Source: Pseudomonadota bacterium
GTDB lineage: Bacteria; Pseudomonadota; Gammaproteobacteria; Burkholderiales; Methylophilaceae
Length of the DNA: 64,000 nucleotides
Assembly: GCA_029556915.1 (NCBI GenBank)
Contig: JAKQIT010000142.1
Span: 1 to 64,000, forward strand
Direction of reading: 5' to 3'
The notes beneath the pieces are model-generated. The model saw only the letters and a program-made list of their open reading frames with translations, had not been told where the DNA came from and made no database searches. The translations under genes were made by a program, and so were the position numbers. This document shows, one piece after another, positions 1-9,086 of this stretch (within the stretch, counting starts at the first letter, position 1; every line of letters begins with the position of its first letter).

Positions 1-47
1 TCGAGAGATTTTAAGTCTCTTGTGTCTACCAATTTCACCACCCGGGC
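1..47 (-). tRNA. tRNA-Leu (anticodon TAA), 3' part cut off by window edge
   Basis: On the minus strand the gene begins GCCCGGGTGGTGAAATTGG, a typical tRNA-Leu acceptor and D arm. It continues into an anticodon stem of AGAGA type with loop CTTAAAA, which gives anticodon TAA. The variable arm, T arm and acceptor 3' strand lie outside the window. It is the last member of a Gly-Cys-Leu tRNA series downstream of pgsA, an order seen in other betaproteobacteria. Confidence 0.93.
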
Positions 48-133
48 ATGGGTGACATTAAAACTCTTAATTAGCGCACTTAATAAGCGCACGTATTTTA
101 CCACTGCAATACAAAATTTCTGTATTATTTTTT

Positions 134-207
134 TGGAGGCGCGAGGCGGAGTCGAACCGCCCTAAACGGCTTTGCAGGCCGCGGCATAACCGCTTTGCTA
201 TCGCGCC
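134..207 (-). tRNA. tRNA-Cys (anticodon GCA)
   Basis: The minus strand folds as a complete cloverleaf. The acceptor is GGCGCGA paired with TCGCGCC, the anticodon loop carries GCA, the T arm contains GGTTCGACTCC, and a TCCA 3' end is encoded in the DNA. It lies between tRNA-Gly and tRNA-Leu on the same strand and is probably co-transcribed with them. Confidence 0.96.
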
Positions 208-258
208 AATCGTGCTAAGCCACTTTTAACAGGCCGTACACAACAAGCTTAAACTAAA

Positions 259-286
259 ACGGCGAAAGCATGTTTGCATTCGCCGT
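259..286 (-). terminator. hairpin between tRNA-Gly and tRNA-Cys
   Basis: ACGGCGAA at 259-266 pairs with TTCGCCGT at 279-286, and an inner GCA/TGC extends the stem around a TGTT loop. On the minus strand the stem is followed by a broken T-rich run (GTTTTAGTTT). It could be a weak terminator or a processing hairpin in the tRNA transcript, and the sequence does not decide which. Confidence 0.45.
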
Positions 287-352
287 GTATGCCATTTACT
301 CACAATTTTATAACTGTAACAACTTCACACTTTTACAGTCTAAATAAATTTT

Positions 353-428
<76 letters not shown>

Positions 429-511
429 GTTGTTAAGACAGGCGCCATTATAGCGATTTATTACATAGCGTCAAGACAAAACACACGATTTAATGCTTAA
501 ATTAAGCGAAA

Positions 512-1105
512 TTATTTGCCGCGTATTTGCGGCAACGCGGCTTTAATATAATAAGCCATTGATACTAATGTTAAAACAGCCGCTGTTACTATCAGTGCTT
601 GTCCTACTTCTTTGGTTTTAAATATACCAGCGCCAAAGTCAATATCATCCCAATATAACAACAATAATATCGCAATCATTTGTACCGCTGTTTTGACTTT
701 TCCTATCATAGCAACGCCTACACTGCTGCGTTCGCCTACGCCGGCCATCCATTCGCGTAATGCACTAATGGCTATTTCACGCCCAATAATAATCAGTGAA
801 ACAATTGCCCCTACGCGTCCAAATTCTATCAGCACAATCAAAGCAGCGGCCACCATCAGTTTATCTGCCACAGGGTCTAAAAACGCGCCAAATGATGATG
901 TTTGATTCCAGCGCCGCGCCAAATAACCATCCAACCAATCGGTAATGGCTGCAATAGCAAAAATAATCGTGATAAAAACATTCACCTCATGCGAAGGCAT
1001 AGCACTAAGTTTGTGCAAGTTTTCTGGCCAATAAAACGCGCCGACAAAAATGGGAATGAGCAAAATGCGCAGCCAGGTGAGTAACGTTGGGATATTAAGC
1101 TTCAT
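512..1105 (-). CDS. pgsA: CDP-diacylglycerol--glycerol-3-phosphate 3-phosphatidyltransferase
   Basis: This inner-membrane enzyme joins CDP-diacylglycerol and glycerol-3-phosphate to make phosphatidylglycerol phosphate, the committed step towards phosphatidylglycerol and cardiolipin. The 197-residue protein carries the complete CDP-alcohol phosphotransferase motif D-x2-D-G-x2-A-R-x8-G-x3-D-x3-D at residues 56-81, with all three key aspartates in place. Several hydrophobic segments surround the motif (about 10-25, 43-55, 84-110 and 137-150). Length matches the family. It lies about 50 bp downstream of uvrC on the same strand and is followed by the tRNA-Gly/Cys/Leu genes, a conserved betaproteobacterial arrangement, so uvrC and pgsA are probably co-transcribed. 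Confidence 0.96.
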   Translation of the reverse strand: MKLNIPTLLTWLRILLIPIFVGAFYWPENLHKLSAMPSHEVNVFITIIFAIAAITDWLDGYLARRWNQTSSFGAFLDPVADKLMVAAALIVLIEFGRVGAIVSLIIIGREIAISALREWMAGVGERSSVGVAMIGKVKTAVQMIAILLLLYWDDIDFGAGIFKTKEVGQALIVTAAVLTLVSMAYYIKAALPQIRGK

Positions 1106-1155
1106 AGTTTAAATTCGACCATCAAATGCGTTGTTTAACATGCCCATGTTGAGAT

Positions 1156-2964
1156 TTACGAATGGAATTCCCCATAAATTTTTTCCGCCAAGCTTTGGCT
1201 AATGCCTTCTACTTGCGCAAGTTCGTCAATACTAGCATTTTTTACCCCGTCTAAACCACCAAAGCGTGTTAAAAGTGCTTTGCGTCGTTTTGCGCCTATC
1301 CCCTCAATCTCTTCTAAACTCGATTGCAAACGGGCTTTGGCACGTTTGGCACGGTGCCCAGTGATGGCAAAGCGATGCGCTTCATCGCGGATTTGTTGTA
1401 ACAGATGCAAACCTTTATTATCTTTTTCTAAATTGAGCATTTCGCCCGTGTCGGCAAAAATCATGGTTTCCAAGCCAGGTTTGCGCGCTTCACCTTTGGC
1501 AATGCCCACCAGCAATATATCTTCCAGCCCCACTTCGGCCATGACTTCCGCCGCCACGCCCAGCTGCCCTTTGCCACCATCAATAAAAATCAAATCTGGG
1601 CGTGCGCCCTCACCTGCCGCTACTTTTTTGTAGCGACGCGTCAGCACATCGCGCATGGCCGCATAATCATCGCCCGGTGTAATGCCAGTGACGTTGTAGC
1701 GCCGGTATTCGCCATTTTGCAAGTCACCTTTATCAAACACCACACAACTACCCACCGCGGCCTCGCCCATGGTGTGGCTGATGTCAAAACATTCGATACG
1801 CTCTACACTTTCAGGCAAATTCAACGCCTCTTTGAGTGCGGTCAGTTTGGCTTCTTGGTTGGCCGAAGTCGCCGCGCGTTGGCTGAGTGCCAACTCGGCA
1901 TTGGTTTGCGCCATTTTAAGCCACACACGCTTATCTCCAATCGGGTTGGTATTAATTTTCACTTTGCGACCTGCCTGCTCGCTTAACACTTCTTCTAACA
2001 CCGCCGACTCGATTTTCACCCCAACTACAATCAGTGGCGGCGTGTTTTGCGCCATATAATGCTGGGCCAAAAATGCCTCTACGCTGGCTTCCAGCGTTTC
2101 ACCGTCACTGTTTTTAGGCAAATAACTTCTATCGCCCAAGTGCCGCCCGCCGCGTATCATCACCAAATTAATGCAGTGCTGGCCTTGCAGTTCAGCACAG
2201 GCAATCACATCAGCATCCGACACGTTAAAATCGCTGACAAACTGCTTGGCCTGCACTTGCCGTAAAGCCTGCATGCGGTCACGAAACACCGCCGCCAGCT
2301 CGTATTCTTGATTGGCCGCCGCTGTACTCATTTGCTCGCCCAAGGTATTGAGCACCTCGTTGGTTTTACCCTGCAAAAACAAAGCTGCCTGATGAATATC
2401 GTTGCGATAATCTTCTTCAGAAATCAGCCCCACGCACGGTGCGGTGCAGCGTGCAATTTGGTGCTGCAAGCAAGGGCGCGAGCGATTGGCAAACACTGTG
2501 TTTTCACAAGTGCGCAATTTAAACACCTTTTGCAAAAGTTGAATGCTCTCGCGCACTGCTACCGCATTGGGAAAAGGTCCAAAATACTGACTGCCCTTGC
2601 GCTGCGTGCCGCGATGAAACGCCAAACGCGAAAACGTATCGCCCGTGAGCGTGATGTAAGGGTAAGACTTATCATCGCGAAATAAAATGTTATAACGCGG
2701 CATCAAGCCTTTAATCAGATTATTTTCCAGCAACAAGGCTTCTGCCTCGTTATGGGTCACGGTGGTTTCAATGCGCGCGATTTGCGCCACCATCATGCGC
2801 GTGCGTGGACTGGGGATATTTTTGTTGAAATAACTGGAAACGCGCTTTTTAAGGTCTTTGGCTTTACCAACGTAAATCACCGTATCTTCAACGTTAATCA
2901 TGCGATACACGCCGGGCAAATTAGGCAGATTTTTTAAGATGGGTTTTGCATCAAACATGGGCAT
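1156..2964 (-). CDS. uvrC: UvrABC excinuclease subunit C
   Basis: UvrC makes both incisions during nucleotide excision repair, on the 3' and 5' sides of a lesion bound by UvrB. The 602-residue protein has an N-terminal GIY-YIG nuclease domain (GVY at 18-20, YVG at 31-33 followed by KAKDLKKRV), a cysteine-rich stretch around residues 150-180, a UVR (UvrB-binding) helical motif around 205-240, a C-terminal RNase H-like endonuclease domain (ECFDISH motif) and tandem helix-hairpin-helix motifs in the last 60 residues. Length is normal. Two in-frame ATGs lie at the start (MPMF), so translation may begin two codons later. No strong ribosome-binding site is visible. pgsA follows on the same strand. 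Confidence 0.97.
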   Translation of the reverse strand: MPMFDAKPILKNLPNLPGVYRMINVEDTVIYVGKAKDLKKRVSSYFNKNIPSPRTRMMVAQIARIETTVTHNEAEALLLENNLIKGLMPRYNILFRDDKSYPYITLTGDTFSRLAFHRGTQRKGSQYFGPFPNAVAVRESIQLLQKVFKLRTCENTVFANRSRPCLQHQIARCTAPCVGLISEEDYRNDIHQAALFLQGKTNEVLNTLGEQMSTAAANQEYELAAVFRDRMQALRQVQAKQFVSDFNVSDADVIACAELQGQHCINLVMIRGGRHLGDRSYLPKNSDGETLEASVEAFLAQHYMAQNTPPLIVVGVKIESAVLEEVLSEQAGRKVKINTNPIGDKRVWLKMAQTNAELALSQRAATSANQEAKLTALKEALNLPESVERIECFDISHTMGEAAVGSCVVFDKGDLQNGEYRRYNVTGITPGDDYAAMRDVLTRRYKKVAAGEGARPDLIFIDGGKGQLGVAAEVMAEVGLEDILLVGIAKGEARKPGLETMIFADTGEMLNLEKDNKGLHLLQQIRDEAHRFAITGHRAKRAKARLQSSLEEIEGIGAKRRKALLTRFGGLDGVKNASIDELAQVEGISQSLAEKIYGEFHS

Positions 2965-3096
2965 ATTTTAGCATTGTCGCGCGCTGGGCATGCGCATCGC
3001 GCTGCTTAAATTTAGCTACGATTACTATATTTTTAGTGAATCAAAAAACCACGAAACATCTTAATAAACTACATTAAATAAATAACGTAACTCAGT

Positions 3097-3172
3097 CCGA
3101 GAGATTTTTATCGACCTGTAAGCCGAATAGATAAAGGCTTACAGCGATGGAAAAAAGATGTTGCGTATAAAA
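3097..3172 (+). repeat. dispersed stem-loop repeat, copy 1 (diverged core)
   Basis: The flanks match the family (CCGAGAGATTTTTA on the left, GATGGAAAAAAGATGTTGC on the right). The core has drifted to AAGCCGAATAGATAAAGGCTT-like sequence, keeping the AAGCC/GGCTT arms within a longer CTGTAAGCC/GGCTTACAG stem. It lies between the divergent uvrC start and the 3' end of the tautomerase gene. Confidence 0.75.
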
Positions 3173-3190
3173 TACACTACAAAATGATTG

Positions 3191-3370
3191 TTAGCCGAGC
3201 AAATCGCCACCAATTGCCCAGTCCTCATACGCCACCTCTTCAAAGGTAATGTAGGTGTAATTTTTGGGTTTTTTGGCTACGCGTTCTAGCGTTTCGGTGA
3301 ACTCTTTGGCAATTTGTGCTTTTTGTTCTTTAGTAACTTTTCCTGCTAATTTTATATTCACGTAGGGCAT
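3191..3370 (-). CDS. 4-oxalocrotonate tautomerase family protein
   Basis: This small gene encodes 59 residues, beginning MPYVNIKLAG and ending IGGDLLG. Proline at position 2 would become the N-terminal catalytic base after methionine removal, the hallmark of the 4-oxalocrotonate tautomerase superfamily. The terminal IGGDL pattern matches the usual IGGEL of the family. The arginine normally at position 11 of the mature protein is not obvious here, so the substrate is unknown and need not be 4-oxalocrotonate. A ribosome-binding site (AAGGAGAAACC) precedes the ATG. The gene stands alone, with a hairpin repeat just downstream and the cation transporter gene upstream on the same strand. Confidence 0.85.
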   Translation of the reverse strand: MPYVNIKLAGKVTKEQKAQIAKEFTETLERVAKKPKNYTYITFEEVAYEDWAIGGDLLG

Positions 3371-3413
3371 GGGTTTCTCCTTAAAATTGCGTTTGTAAAA
3401 AATTGATTATCGT

Positions 3414-4103
3414 TTAGTGCGCGTGGTCGTGCTTGCGTAAACTAGCTGTTCCCTGCAAAGTTTTAACGATGTCACGTATTAAATTAATGGTAAAAATCAG
3501 CAACAAAATTGAAATTAACAAAGATAAAATCGGGTCAATCGGCATCCAACCAGTGAAATAAATCACCACGCCTGCAATAACCGCTGCGAGCGAGCCTAAC
3601 AAATCGCCCATCACATGCAAAAATGCGGCGCGATTATTCAGTGTTTCAGTATGGTGTTTTGCTTGATGATGCAGTTGCTTGGCAACAATGATATTCACCA
3701 CCAAGCCCAAGCTTGCAATAATGGTTAAACCCAAACCTTGCACATGATGTGGCTGTTTAAACCTCGCTAACGCTTCAAATACCACAAAGCCAATCACCGC
3801 TAATAGCGTAAGCGCGTTAAACATAGAAACGCCTAACTCTACATAGCTGACGCCAGATTTATTCCGTTTAATATGCGGTTTTTTAGCCATAAAACTTGCC
3901 ATCCAAGCCAGACCAAGCGCTAGCACATCTGAAAACATGTGCCCTGCGTCGCTGAGCAATGCCAAAGAGCCGGTGTACCAACTGCCAACAGCCTCAATAA
4001 TGGCGAAGCAAAAAATAAGGATGAATGGAATTAAAAAATGATCATGATCGTCATGGTCGCCATGTTCGTGTGAATGTTGTTCGTGCAAATGTTGTGTGCT
4101 CAT
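3414..4103 (-). CDS. cation diffusion facilitator family transporter (short form)
   Basis: Proteins of this family export divalent metals, usually Zn2+ with Co2+ or Cd2+, from the cytoplasm by proton antiport. The protein has a histidine/aspartate-rich N terminus (residues 4-22) likely to bind metal, and six predicted membrane segments. It carries the paired metal-site motifs H55-x3-D59 (preceded by SDAG) and H163-x3-D167 in segments 2 and 5. At 229 residues it is clearly shorter than typical members of about 300. It ends soon after the sixth segment with a short His-rich tail (HDHAH) and lacks the usual cytoplasmic ferredoxin-like dimerisation domain. It is probably CzcD/DmeF-like, but the exact metal is not decided by sequence. 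Confidence 0.9.
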   Translation of the reverse strand: MSTQHLHEQHSHEHGDHDDHDHFLIPFILIFCFAIIEAVGSWYTGSLALLSDAGHMFSDVLALGLAWMASFMAKKPHIKRNKSGVSYVELGVSMFNALTLLAVIGFVVFEALARFKQPHHVQGLGLTIIASLGLVVNIIVAKQLHHQAKHHTETLNNRAAFLHVMGDLLGSLAAVIAGVVIYFTGWMPIDPILSLLISILLLIFTINLIRDIVKTLQGTASLRKHDHAH

Positions 4104-4164
4104 ACTGAAATGCTAACCTAAAAATGGTGGATAATGACAGGCAATTTTCATTAAATGTTGATTT

Positions 4165-5010
4165 ATGCTGAGTTATCGTCACGCCTTTCATGCTGGCAAT
4201 CATGCCGATGTATTAAAACACTACGTTTTACGCTTAGTGCTTGAATATACCAAACAAAAAGATAAGCCTTTTTGGTACATAGACACGCATGCAGGGGCCG
4301 GTATGTACAGCCTTACGCAAGCGTACGCCAAGCAAAATGCCGAGTTTGAGCAAGGCATCGCCAAACTCGTGCTGGCCGAAGCATTGCCCAAACCATTGGC
4401 CGATTTTGTTGCACAAATTAAGCAGCATAACGCTGGCAACAGCCTGAACTTTTACCCTGGCTCCCCCATGGTGGCTTTTGATTGTCTGCGCGCTGATGAC
4501 AAAATGCGCTTATTTGAGTTGCATCCTAATGATTGCAAATTATTGATAGAAAATTTTAAAGGGCAAGGCAAACAAGTAAAAATTGAACTGCTAAATGGGT
4601 TTAACGGCATTAAAGCCTGTTTGCCGCCACCACCGCGCCGCGCGGTGGTGTTGATAGACCCGCCGTATGAAGATAAGCAAGATTATCAGCACATTGTAAC
4701 CATGATTAAAGAGTGCCTCAACCGCTTTGCGACTGGCACTTACATGATTTGGCACCCTCTTTTACAACGTCCTGAACCATCCGCAATGATTGAAGATTTA
4801 ATGTGCTTAAATATTCCGAGCTGGCTGCATGTCACTTTAAGTGTTGAAGCGCCTTCAAGCGACGGTTTTGGCATGTTTGGCAGTGGATTATTTATCATTA
4901 ACCCGCCTTGGACATTACCAACAACCCTCAATGAAACCTTGCCAAGCTTGACTCAATTGTTAGCTTTAGATAGCCATGCAAGCTTCCAAATAACAAATAA
5001 AATCAACTAA
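4165..5010 (+). CDS. rlmJ: 23S rRNA (adenine(2030)-N6)-methyltransferase
   Basis: RlmJ transfers a methyl group from S-adenosylmethionine to A2030 of 23S rRNA. The 281-residue protein starts with the family's MLSYRHAFHAGNHADVLKH-type N terminus. It carries a DTHAGAG segment (40-46, SAM-binding motif I equivalent) and the catalytic DPPY motif at 165-168. Length is normal for RlmJ. The gene stands alone, divergent from the cation transporter gene (62-bp gap). A weak hairpin with a short T run lies just after its stop. Confidence 0.94.
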   Translation: MLSYRHAFHAGNHADVLKHYVLRLVLEYTKQKDKPFWYIDTHAGAGMYSLTQAYAKQNAEFEQGIAKLVLAEALPKPLADFVAQIKQHNAGNSLNFYPGSPMVAFDCLRADDKMRLFELHPNDCKLLIENFKGQGKQVKIELLNGFNGIKACLPPPPRRAVVLIDPPYEDKQDYQHIVTMIKECLNRFATGTYMIWHPLLQRPEPSAMIEDLMCLNIPSWLHVTLSVEAPSSDGFGMFGSGLFIINPPWTLPTTLNETLPSLTQLLALDSHASFQITNKIN

Positions 5011-5012
5011 AT

Positions 5013-5034
5013 ACCATAATTTAAATATGGTTTT
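5013..5034 (+). terminator. weak terminator after rlmJ
   Basis: ACCATA at 5013-5018 pairs with TATGGT at 5026-5031 and is followed by TTT. The stem is short and AU-rich, so termination efficiency is doubtful. Confidence 0.35.
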
Positions 5035-5146
5035 AAATTGTCATTTTTTGACAACTTAGTTGAAAATTTGGCAAATTAAAATACTTCCTTTTTATAACAA
5101 AAACATAACTAATTGTTTTTTATATACTTTATCAAAATAAAGTCAA

Positions 5147-5162
5147 TGGCATAGTAATTGCT
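5147..5162 (+). promoter_or_regulatory. sigma-54-type promoter upstream of rpfG
   Basis: The sequence TGGCAT-AGTAA-TTGCT matches the sigma-54 -24/-12 consensus TGGCAC-N5-TTGCW with one difference (T for C at the end of the -24 element). The GG and GC doublets are separated by the exact required distance. The predicted start would fall near 5173, about 50 bp before the rpfG ATG. An activator binding site was not identified. Confidence 0.55.
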
Positions 5163-5224
5163 TATATAGTTGCATTATATTTTAACTTTGCAAAAGCAAT
5201 ACTAAAAAACGGAAGAACAATCAA

Positions 5225-6346
5225 ATGCCATTTGATCAGAACAATCCAGATTCATTTCTAAAAGCCTCGCAAACTATTGTTATTATTGACGATGAATTTA
5301 CCACGCGTACTATTTTGCGCGAAACGGTATTAAGCATTTGTGACAGCATTGTGGTGGAATCATTTTCTAATCCACTATTAGCCATTGGCTGGCTCAACGA
5401 AAACGAGCCTGACCTCATTTTATTAGATTACAAAATGAAAGAAATGACAGGTTATGAGGTGTTGTGCGCCCTGCAAGATATCGCGCATTTAGAAGATGTA
5501 CCTGTTGTCGTGGTGACGGCTGAAACCAATAAAGATGTGCGCTACCAAATGCTTGGCCATGGGGCGACAGATTTTATCAATAAGCCGATTGACCATCATG
5601 AATGTTTAATTCGCTGCCGCAATTTGCTGTTGCTAAGAGGCCACCAAAAAGCCACGCGTGATAAAGCTAAAACACTAGAAGTTTCAGTATCAAAAGCCAC
5701 CAAAGATATTTTGGATCGCGAACATGAAACCCTGTTACGCCTTGCTAAAGCAGGCGAATTTAGAGATTCTGAAACTGGCAACCACGTGATTCGCATGGCA
5801 AAATATTCACGCTTTATTGCAGAAAAATTAGGCTTTGATGAAGAAAGATGCAATTTAATTGAAGTTGCTGCCCCGATGCACGACATTGGAAAAATTGGTA
5901 TTACAGACAGTATTTTGCTCAAACCAGGCAAACTTACCGATGCCGAATTTAGCACAATGAAACAGCACACCAATATTGGTCACGAAATTTTAAAAGGTAG
6001 TCCGTCTAAATTTTTAGCGCTAGGCGCAGTAATTGCACTTGGACATCATGAAAAATTTGATGGTACAGGTTATCCAAGCGGGCTAAAAGGTGAAGAAATT
6101 CCAATAGAAGCGCGCATTGTAGCCGTGGCTGACGTATTTGACGCCCTCACCTCTGAGCGCCCTTACAAAAAAGCCTGGTCAAATGAAGAAGCCATTAACC
6201 TAATTAGCGAGCAAAGTGGCAAACATTTTGACCCACAATGCGTTGCTGCTTTTAAAGCGCAACTAAGCAAAATTACGCAAATTCAAAAACAATTTAATGA
6301 CCCAACTGAGCCAGCAGCAGTAGAACTCAAAGTGGTGGCGGGCTAA
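5225..6346 (+). CDS. rpfG: two-component response regulator with HD-GYP domain (RpfG-like)
   Basis: The 373-residue protein has an N-terminal receiver domain (about 15-135; acidic pair D22/D23, phospho-acceptor D68, conserved K120 in the NKP motif). A linker helix leads to a C-terminal HD-GYP domain (about 165-350) with HD at 219-220 (HDIGKIGI), HH at 274-275 and GYP at 282-284. Family members with these residues hydrolyse cyclic di-GMP. This architecture is that of RpfG, which couples DSF perception to c-di-GMP turnover. The next gene is an RpfC-like hybrid kinase and rpfF follows, which supports the assignment. AAAAACGGAAGAACAATCAAATG contains a plausible ribosome-binding site. A sigma-54-like promoter lies upstream. 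Confidence 0.88.
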   Translation: MPFDQNNPDSFLKASQTIVIIDDEFTTRTILRETVLSICDSIVVESFSNPLLAIGWLNENEPDLILLDYKMKEMTGYEVLCALQDIAHLEDVPVVVVTAETNKDVRYQMLGHGATDFINKPIDHHECLIRCRNLLLLRGHQKATRDKAKTLEVSVSKATKDILDREHETLLRLAKAGEFRDSETGNHVIRMAKYSRFIAEKLGFDEERCNLIEVAAPMHDIGKIGITDSILLKPGKLTDAEFSTMKQHTNIGHEILKGSPSKFLALGAVIALGHHEKFDGTGYPSGLKGEEIPIEARIVAVADVFDALTSERPYKKAWSNEEAINLISEQSGKHFDPQCVAAFKAQLSKITQIQKQFNDPTEPAAVELKVVAG

Positions 6347-6388
6347 ACAAAAATAGCGCGATTAAAACAAATTATCTAGCGCTAAAAT

Positions 6389-6512
6389 CGCCCGAGCAAA
6401 AAACACTGCCCTGAACCAGTACTTGGCATCCCATTCTCGCTAAGTGCGTGCGCACTAAGTCGAATGTGAAAGCCGCATGGATACTGGCTTGCAGCGCAGG
6501 CAAAAAGAAGAC
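6389..6512 (+). repeat. dispersed stem-loop repeat, copy 2 (interrupted)
   Basis: The left flank GCCCGAGCAAAAAACACTGC is followed by about 60 bp of unrelated sequence. The core (AAAGCC, GCATGGATACT, GGCTTGCAG) then resumes at about 6468. The extra segment contains its own imperfect hairpin (CTAAGTGCG/CGCACTAAG), so this copy looks disrupted by an insertion or rearrangement. Confidence 0.7.
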
Positions 6513-6802
6513 ATTAAGTTTCAATACCAACTTTATAAGTTTTACCGTGTCATTTTTTGTCAGTGATGACAACCATTCGTTGGCAAAGCTATATCAACAT
6601 TAACTATTCGTAGAATTGATAAAAACTGTTTACCTCAAATCAAAATAAACTGACCAGAGTGATTTGAAATAACAATATTTCATATAAAACAACATGTTAA
6701 TAACAAATACTCTGCTTTTAATCATTCTTTTTATAATGCCAATTTACAATGAATCAAAGTAATAAGATTGTAAATTATCAACATAAAAGCCCCTTCAGAC
6801 TT

Positions 6803-6818
6803 TGGCACAATTATTGCT
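6803..6818 (+). promoter_or_regulatory. sigma-54 promoter upstream of rpfC
   Basis: TTGGCAC-AATTA-TTGCT is a complete match to the sigma-54 consensus TGGCAC-N5-TTGCW with exact spacing. The predicted transcription start is near 6829, about 50 bp before the rpfC ATG at 6879. Confidence 0.7.
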
Positions 6819-6878
6819 GGAATAAATATTAGTTACTTTTACAGAAATAATGAATCCTTTCTTACTTAATCTAATGTC

Positions 6879-9062
6879 ATGCTGAATTTTGCCCACACCT
6901 TAAAGTCCAAGATGACGCTCTTTACTGACTTTGTCGGATTCAGGAAATATGGGGATGAGTATCAACAATCCATTTTCAGATTGGTATTAATCAGTATTAT
7001 CATTGCATTTGTGATTAACCATTATGATAATCTGGCTCCGACAGTAATTGTTATCATGACGTCCTTTGCGATATTTTCGGTAGGACTGACATTAAATATC
7101 AGAAAAAAACCTGCACTAAACACCGCCCGCATTATGTGTGCGATGCTTATAGACGTTACTGGCACATCAATCTCTTTATATGTGACCAATGATATTGGTG
7201 GAATCTTTGTGGGTGTCTATCTTTGGCTAACCATTGGTTATGGTTTCAGGTACGGAAAATTTCAGCTAGTTGCTACCTTTGTTTGCAGTTTGGTTGGCTT
7301 TGTCATCGCAAGCTTGTTGAGTCCATATTGGCAAAATCACATGATTGGCTTTTACGGCTTACTACTGACGATGATTGCCATTCCATTACACGCAATGGCT
7401 CTATTAAATAGATTAAAAGTAGCGGTGAGCAAAGCCGAAGCCGCCAGCCAAGCCAAAAGTGAATTTTTATCACATATTAGCCATGAAATTCGCACGCCTC
7501 TAAACGGTATTATTGGTGCATGTCAATTGCTAGAAACCTCCAACTTAGATAAAGACCATACCGCCTTATTTAATGTCATGAAATCATCTTCTAACATGTT
7601 GTTAGATTTAGTTAATAATGTGCTCGATTTATCAAAAATTGAAAGCGGTAAAGTAATCAATTCAACTGAAGATTTTTACTTGCAAAATTTAATCACCACA
7701 ACTGTTAATCTATTTGAAACACAAGCATCACAAAAAGGCGTAGCTATTGGTTTTGAAATTAGCAAAGAAACCCCTTTGCGTATTCACGGTAACTTACTAC
7801 ACACCAAGCAAGTGCTGATTAATTTGGTGGGTAATGCCGTTAAATTTACCGAAAAAGGCAACATTAAAATTAACGTTTATGCCATTGAGCAAGGCAACTC
7901 ACACGCTACTATTCGATTTGAAGTGATAGATACGGGCACAGGCATTGCGGCAGAATCACTGCCACATATTTTTGAGAGTTTTGTACAGGCAAAAGAATCT
8001 AAATATAAATTTGGCGGTACAGGGCTAGGCACAACCATTTCAAAAAACCTTGTAGAGTTGATGCACGGTAAAATTGGCGTTGAGAGTATTTTTGGGCAGG
8101 GTTCTACTTTTTGGTTTGAGATTCCATTTGAAAAACTAAGCAGTAGCAATACAGGGCAAGAAAATATTTCTTCAGAAATTATCCCGTTCAAAAAAGCCGA
8201 AGCAGCTAAGCCCGTTAAAAATGTTTATCATATTTTAGTGGCGGAAGATAATGACACGAACATTATGATTCTGTCACAAATGCTAGATTTACAACATCAC
8301 ACATACGACATTGTTAAAAACGGTGAGTTGGCTTTAGATAAATTACGCGATGAGCAATATGATTTAATGATTCTAGACTGCAACATGCCAGTGATGGGCG
8401 GGCTTGAGGCACTCAAGATTTACCAAAGCATTACGATTGGGCAGCAGCAAATACCCGCTATTATTTTAACTGCAGATGCCACCAACGACACAAGAACACT
8501 TTTTGAAGGCTTAGGCGTAGCAGCCTTCTTAACTAAACCTATCCAAAACGATGTACTTGGTGAGTCCATTGAAAGCGCTGTGTTGAGCGCTAACCCAAGC
8601 AAAGCAAAAGTGATTCAGTATTGCGAAATTAACCAAGTAAAATCAACATCAAACAATACCGCTAAACCTCAAAAACTAGAAGTTGAAACCGAATATTTAG
8701 ATGTTGCTAGGCTTGAAACTTTAGCCACGCTGGGCAAAAGCCCTAATTTTATGCAAAACTTAGTGCAGGGTTTTATTTCAGATACTGAACAAAACTTTTC
8801 AATGCTCATTACACATGCATTAACGCTTGATTTTGAGAAAATTAACGACTGTGGTCATGCGATTGCTGGCAGTGCAGCTAATATTGGCGCAGATCATTTA
8901 TCAAAACTTAGCCGCATTATTAACCACATTAAGCCATCAGACAGTACAGACTTAGATGCTTTACTCTCTGACACTCTGGATAGTTACCAAAAAACAAAAC
9001 AAGCATTGTTGCGATATTTAGCACAGCGTCCTGATAATCAAAACCGTACCGTTGCGCGATAA
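6879..9062 (+). CDS. rpfC: hybrid sensor histidine kinase, DSF sensor-like (RpfC)
   Basis: The 727-residue protein has an N-terminal membrane domain (about 33-178) with four to five hydrophobic helices. It is followed by a dimerisation/phosphoacceptor domain with H202 ([10 protein letters not shown]), a kinase ATPase domain (N box [11 protein letters not shown] about 313-323, G boxes DTGTG and FGGTGLG), a receiver domain (phospho-acceptor D500, LTKP near 551-554) and a C-terminal HPt domain with H660 ([12 protein letters not shown]). This order and the short membrane sensor match RpfC, which binds the cis-2-unsaturated fatty acid DSF and phosphorylates RpfG. RpfG lies upstream on the same strand and RpfF is convergent downstream, 24 bp away. 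Confidence 0.88.
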   Translation: MLNFAHTLKSKMTLFTDFVGFRKYGDEYQQSIFRLVLISIIIAFVINHYDNLAPTVIVIMTSFAIFSVGLTLNIRKKPALNTARIMCAMLIDVTGTSISLYVTNDIGGIFVGVYLWLTIGYGFRYGKFQLVATFVCSLVGFVIASLLSPYWQNHMIGFYGLLLTMIAIPLHAMALLNRLKVAVSKAEAASQAKSEFLSHISHEIRTPLNGIIGACQLLETSNLDKDHTALFNVMKSSSNMLLDLVNNVLDLSKIESGKVINSTEDFYLQNLITTTVNLFETQASQKGVAIGFEISKETPLRIHGNLLHTKQVLINLVGNAVKFTEKGNIKINVYAIEQGNSHATIRFEVIDTGTGIAAESLPHIFESFVQAKESKYKFGGTGLGTTISKNLVELMHGKIGVESIFGQGSTFWFEIPFEKLSSSNTGQENISSEIIPFKKAEAAKPVKNVYHILVAEDNDTNIMILSQMLDLQHHTYDIVKNGELALDKLRDEQYDLMILDCNMPVMGGLEALKIYQSITIGQQQIPAIILTADATNDTRTLFEGLGVAAFLTKPIQNDVLGESIESAVLSANPSKAKVIQYCEINQVKSTSNNTAKPQKLEVETEYLDVARLETLATLGKSPNFMQNLVQGFISDTEQNFSMLITHALTLDFEKINDCGHAIAGSAANIGADHLSKLSRIINHIKPSDSTDLDALLSDTLDSYQKTKQALLRYLAQRPDNQNRTVAR

Positions 9063-9086
9063 ACGCTTAGGCAAAGTACTTAGCCA

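Larger units (their letters stand above)
6347..6878. other. 532-bp intergenic region between rpfG and rpfC
   Basis: The first 165 bp hold a disrupted copy of the dispersed hairpin repeat. The rest is AT-rich without a credible open reading frame and ends in a leader of about 60 bp after a sigma-54 promoter match at 6803-6818. The separate promoter suggests rpfC is not simply transcribed from the rpfG promoter. Confidence 0.7.

Noticed and set aside
6372-6572. Open reading frames containing a shared LQASIHAA-type peptide (also near 18127-18309, 25773-26006 and 61071-61385)
   Set aside because: The common peptide is the translated stem-loop of the dispersed repeat. The frames differ elsewhere and lack ribosome-binding sites, so these are not genes.
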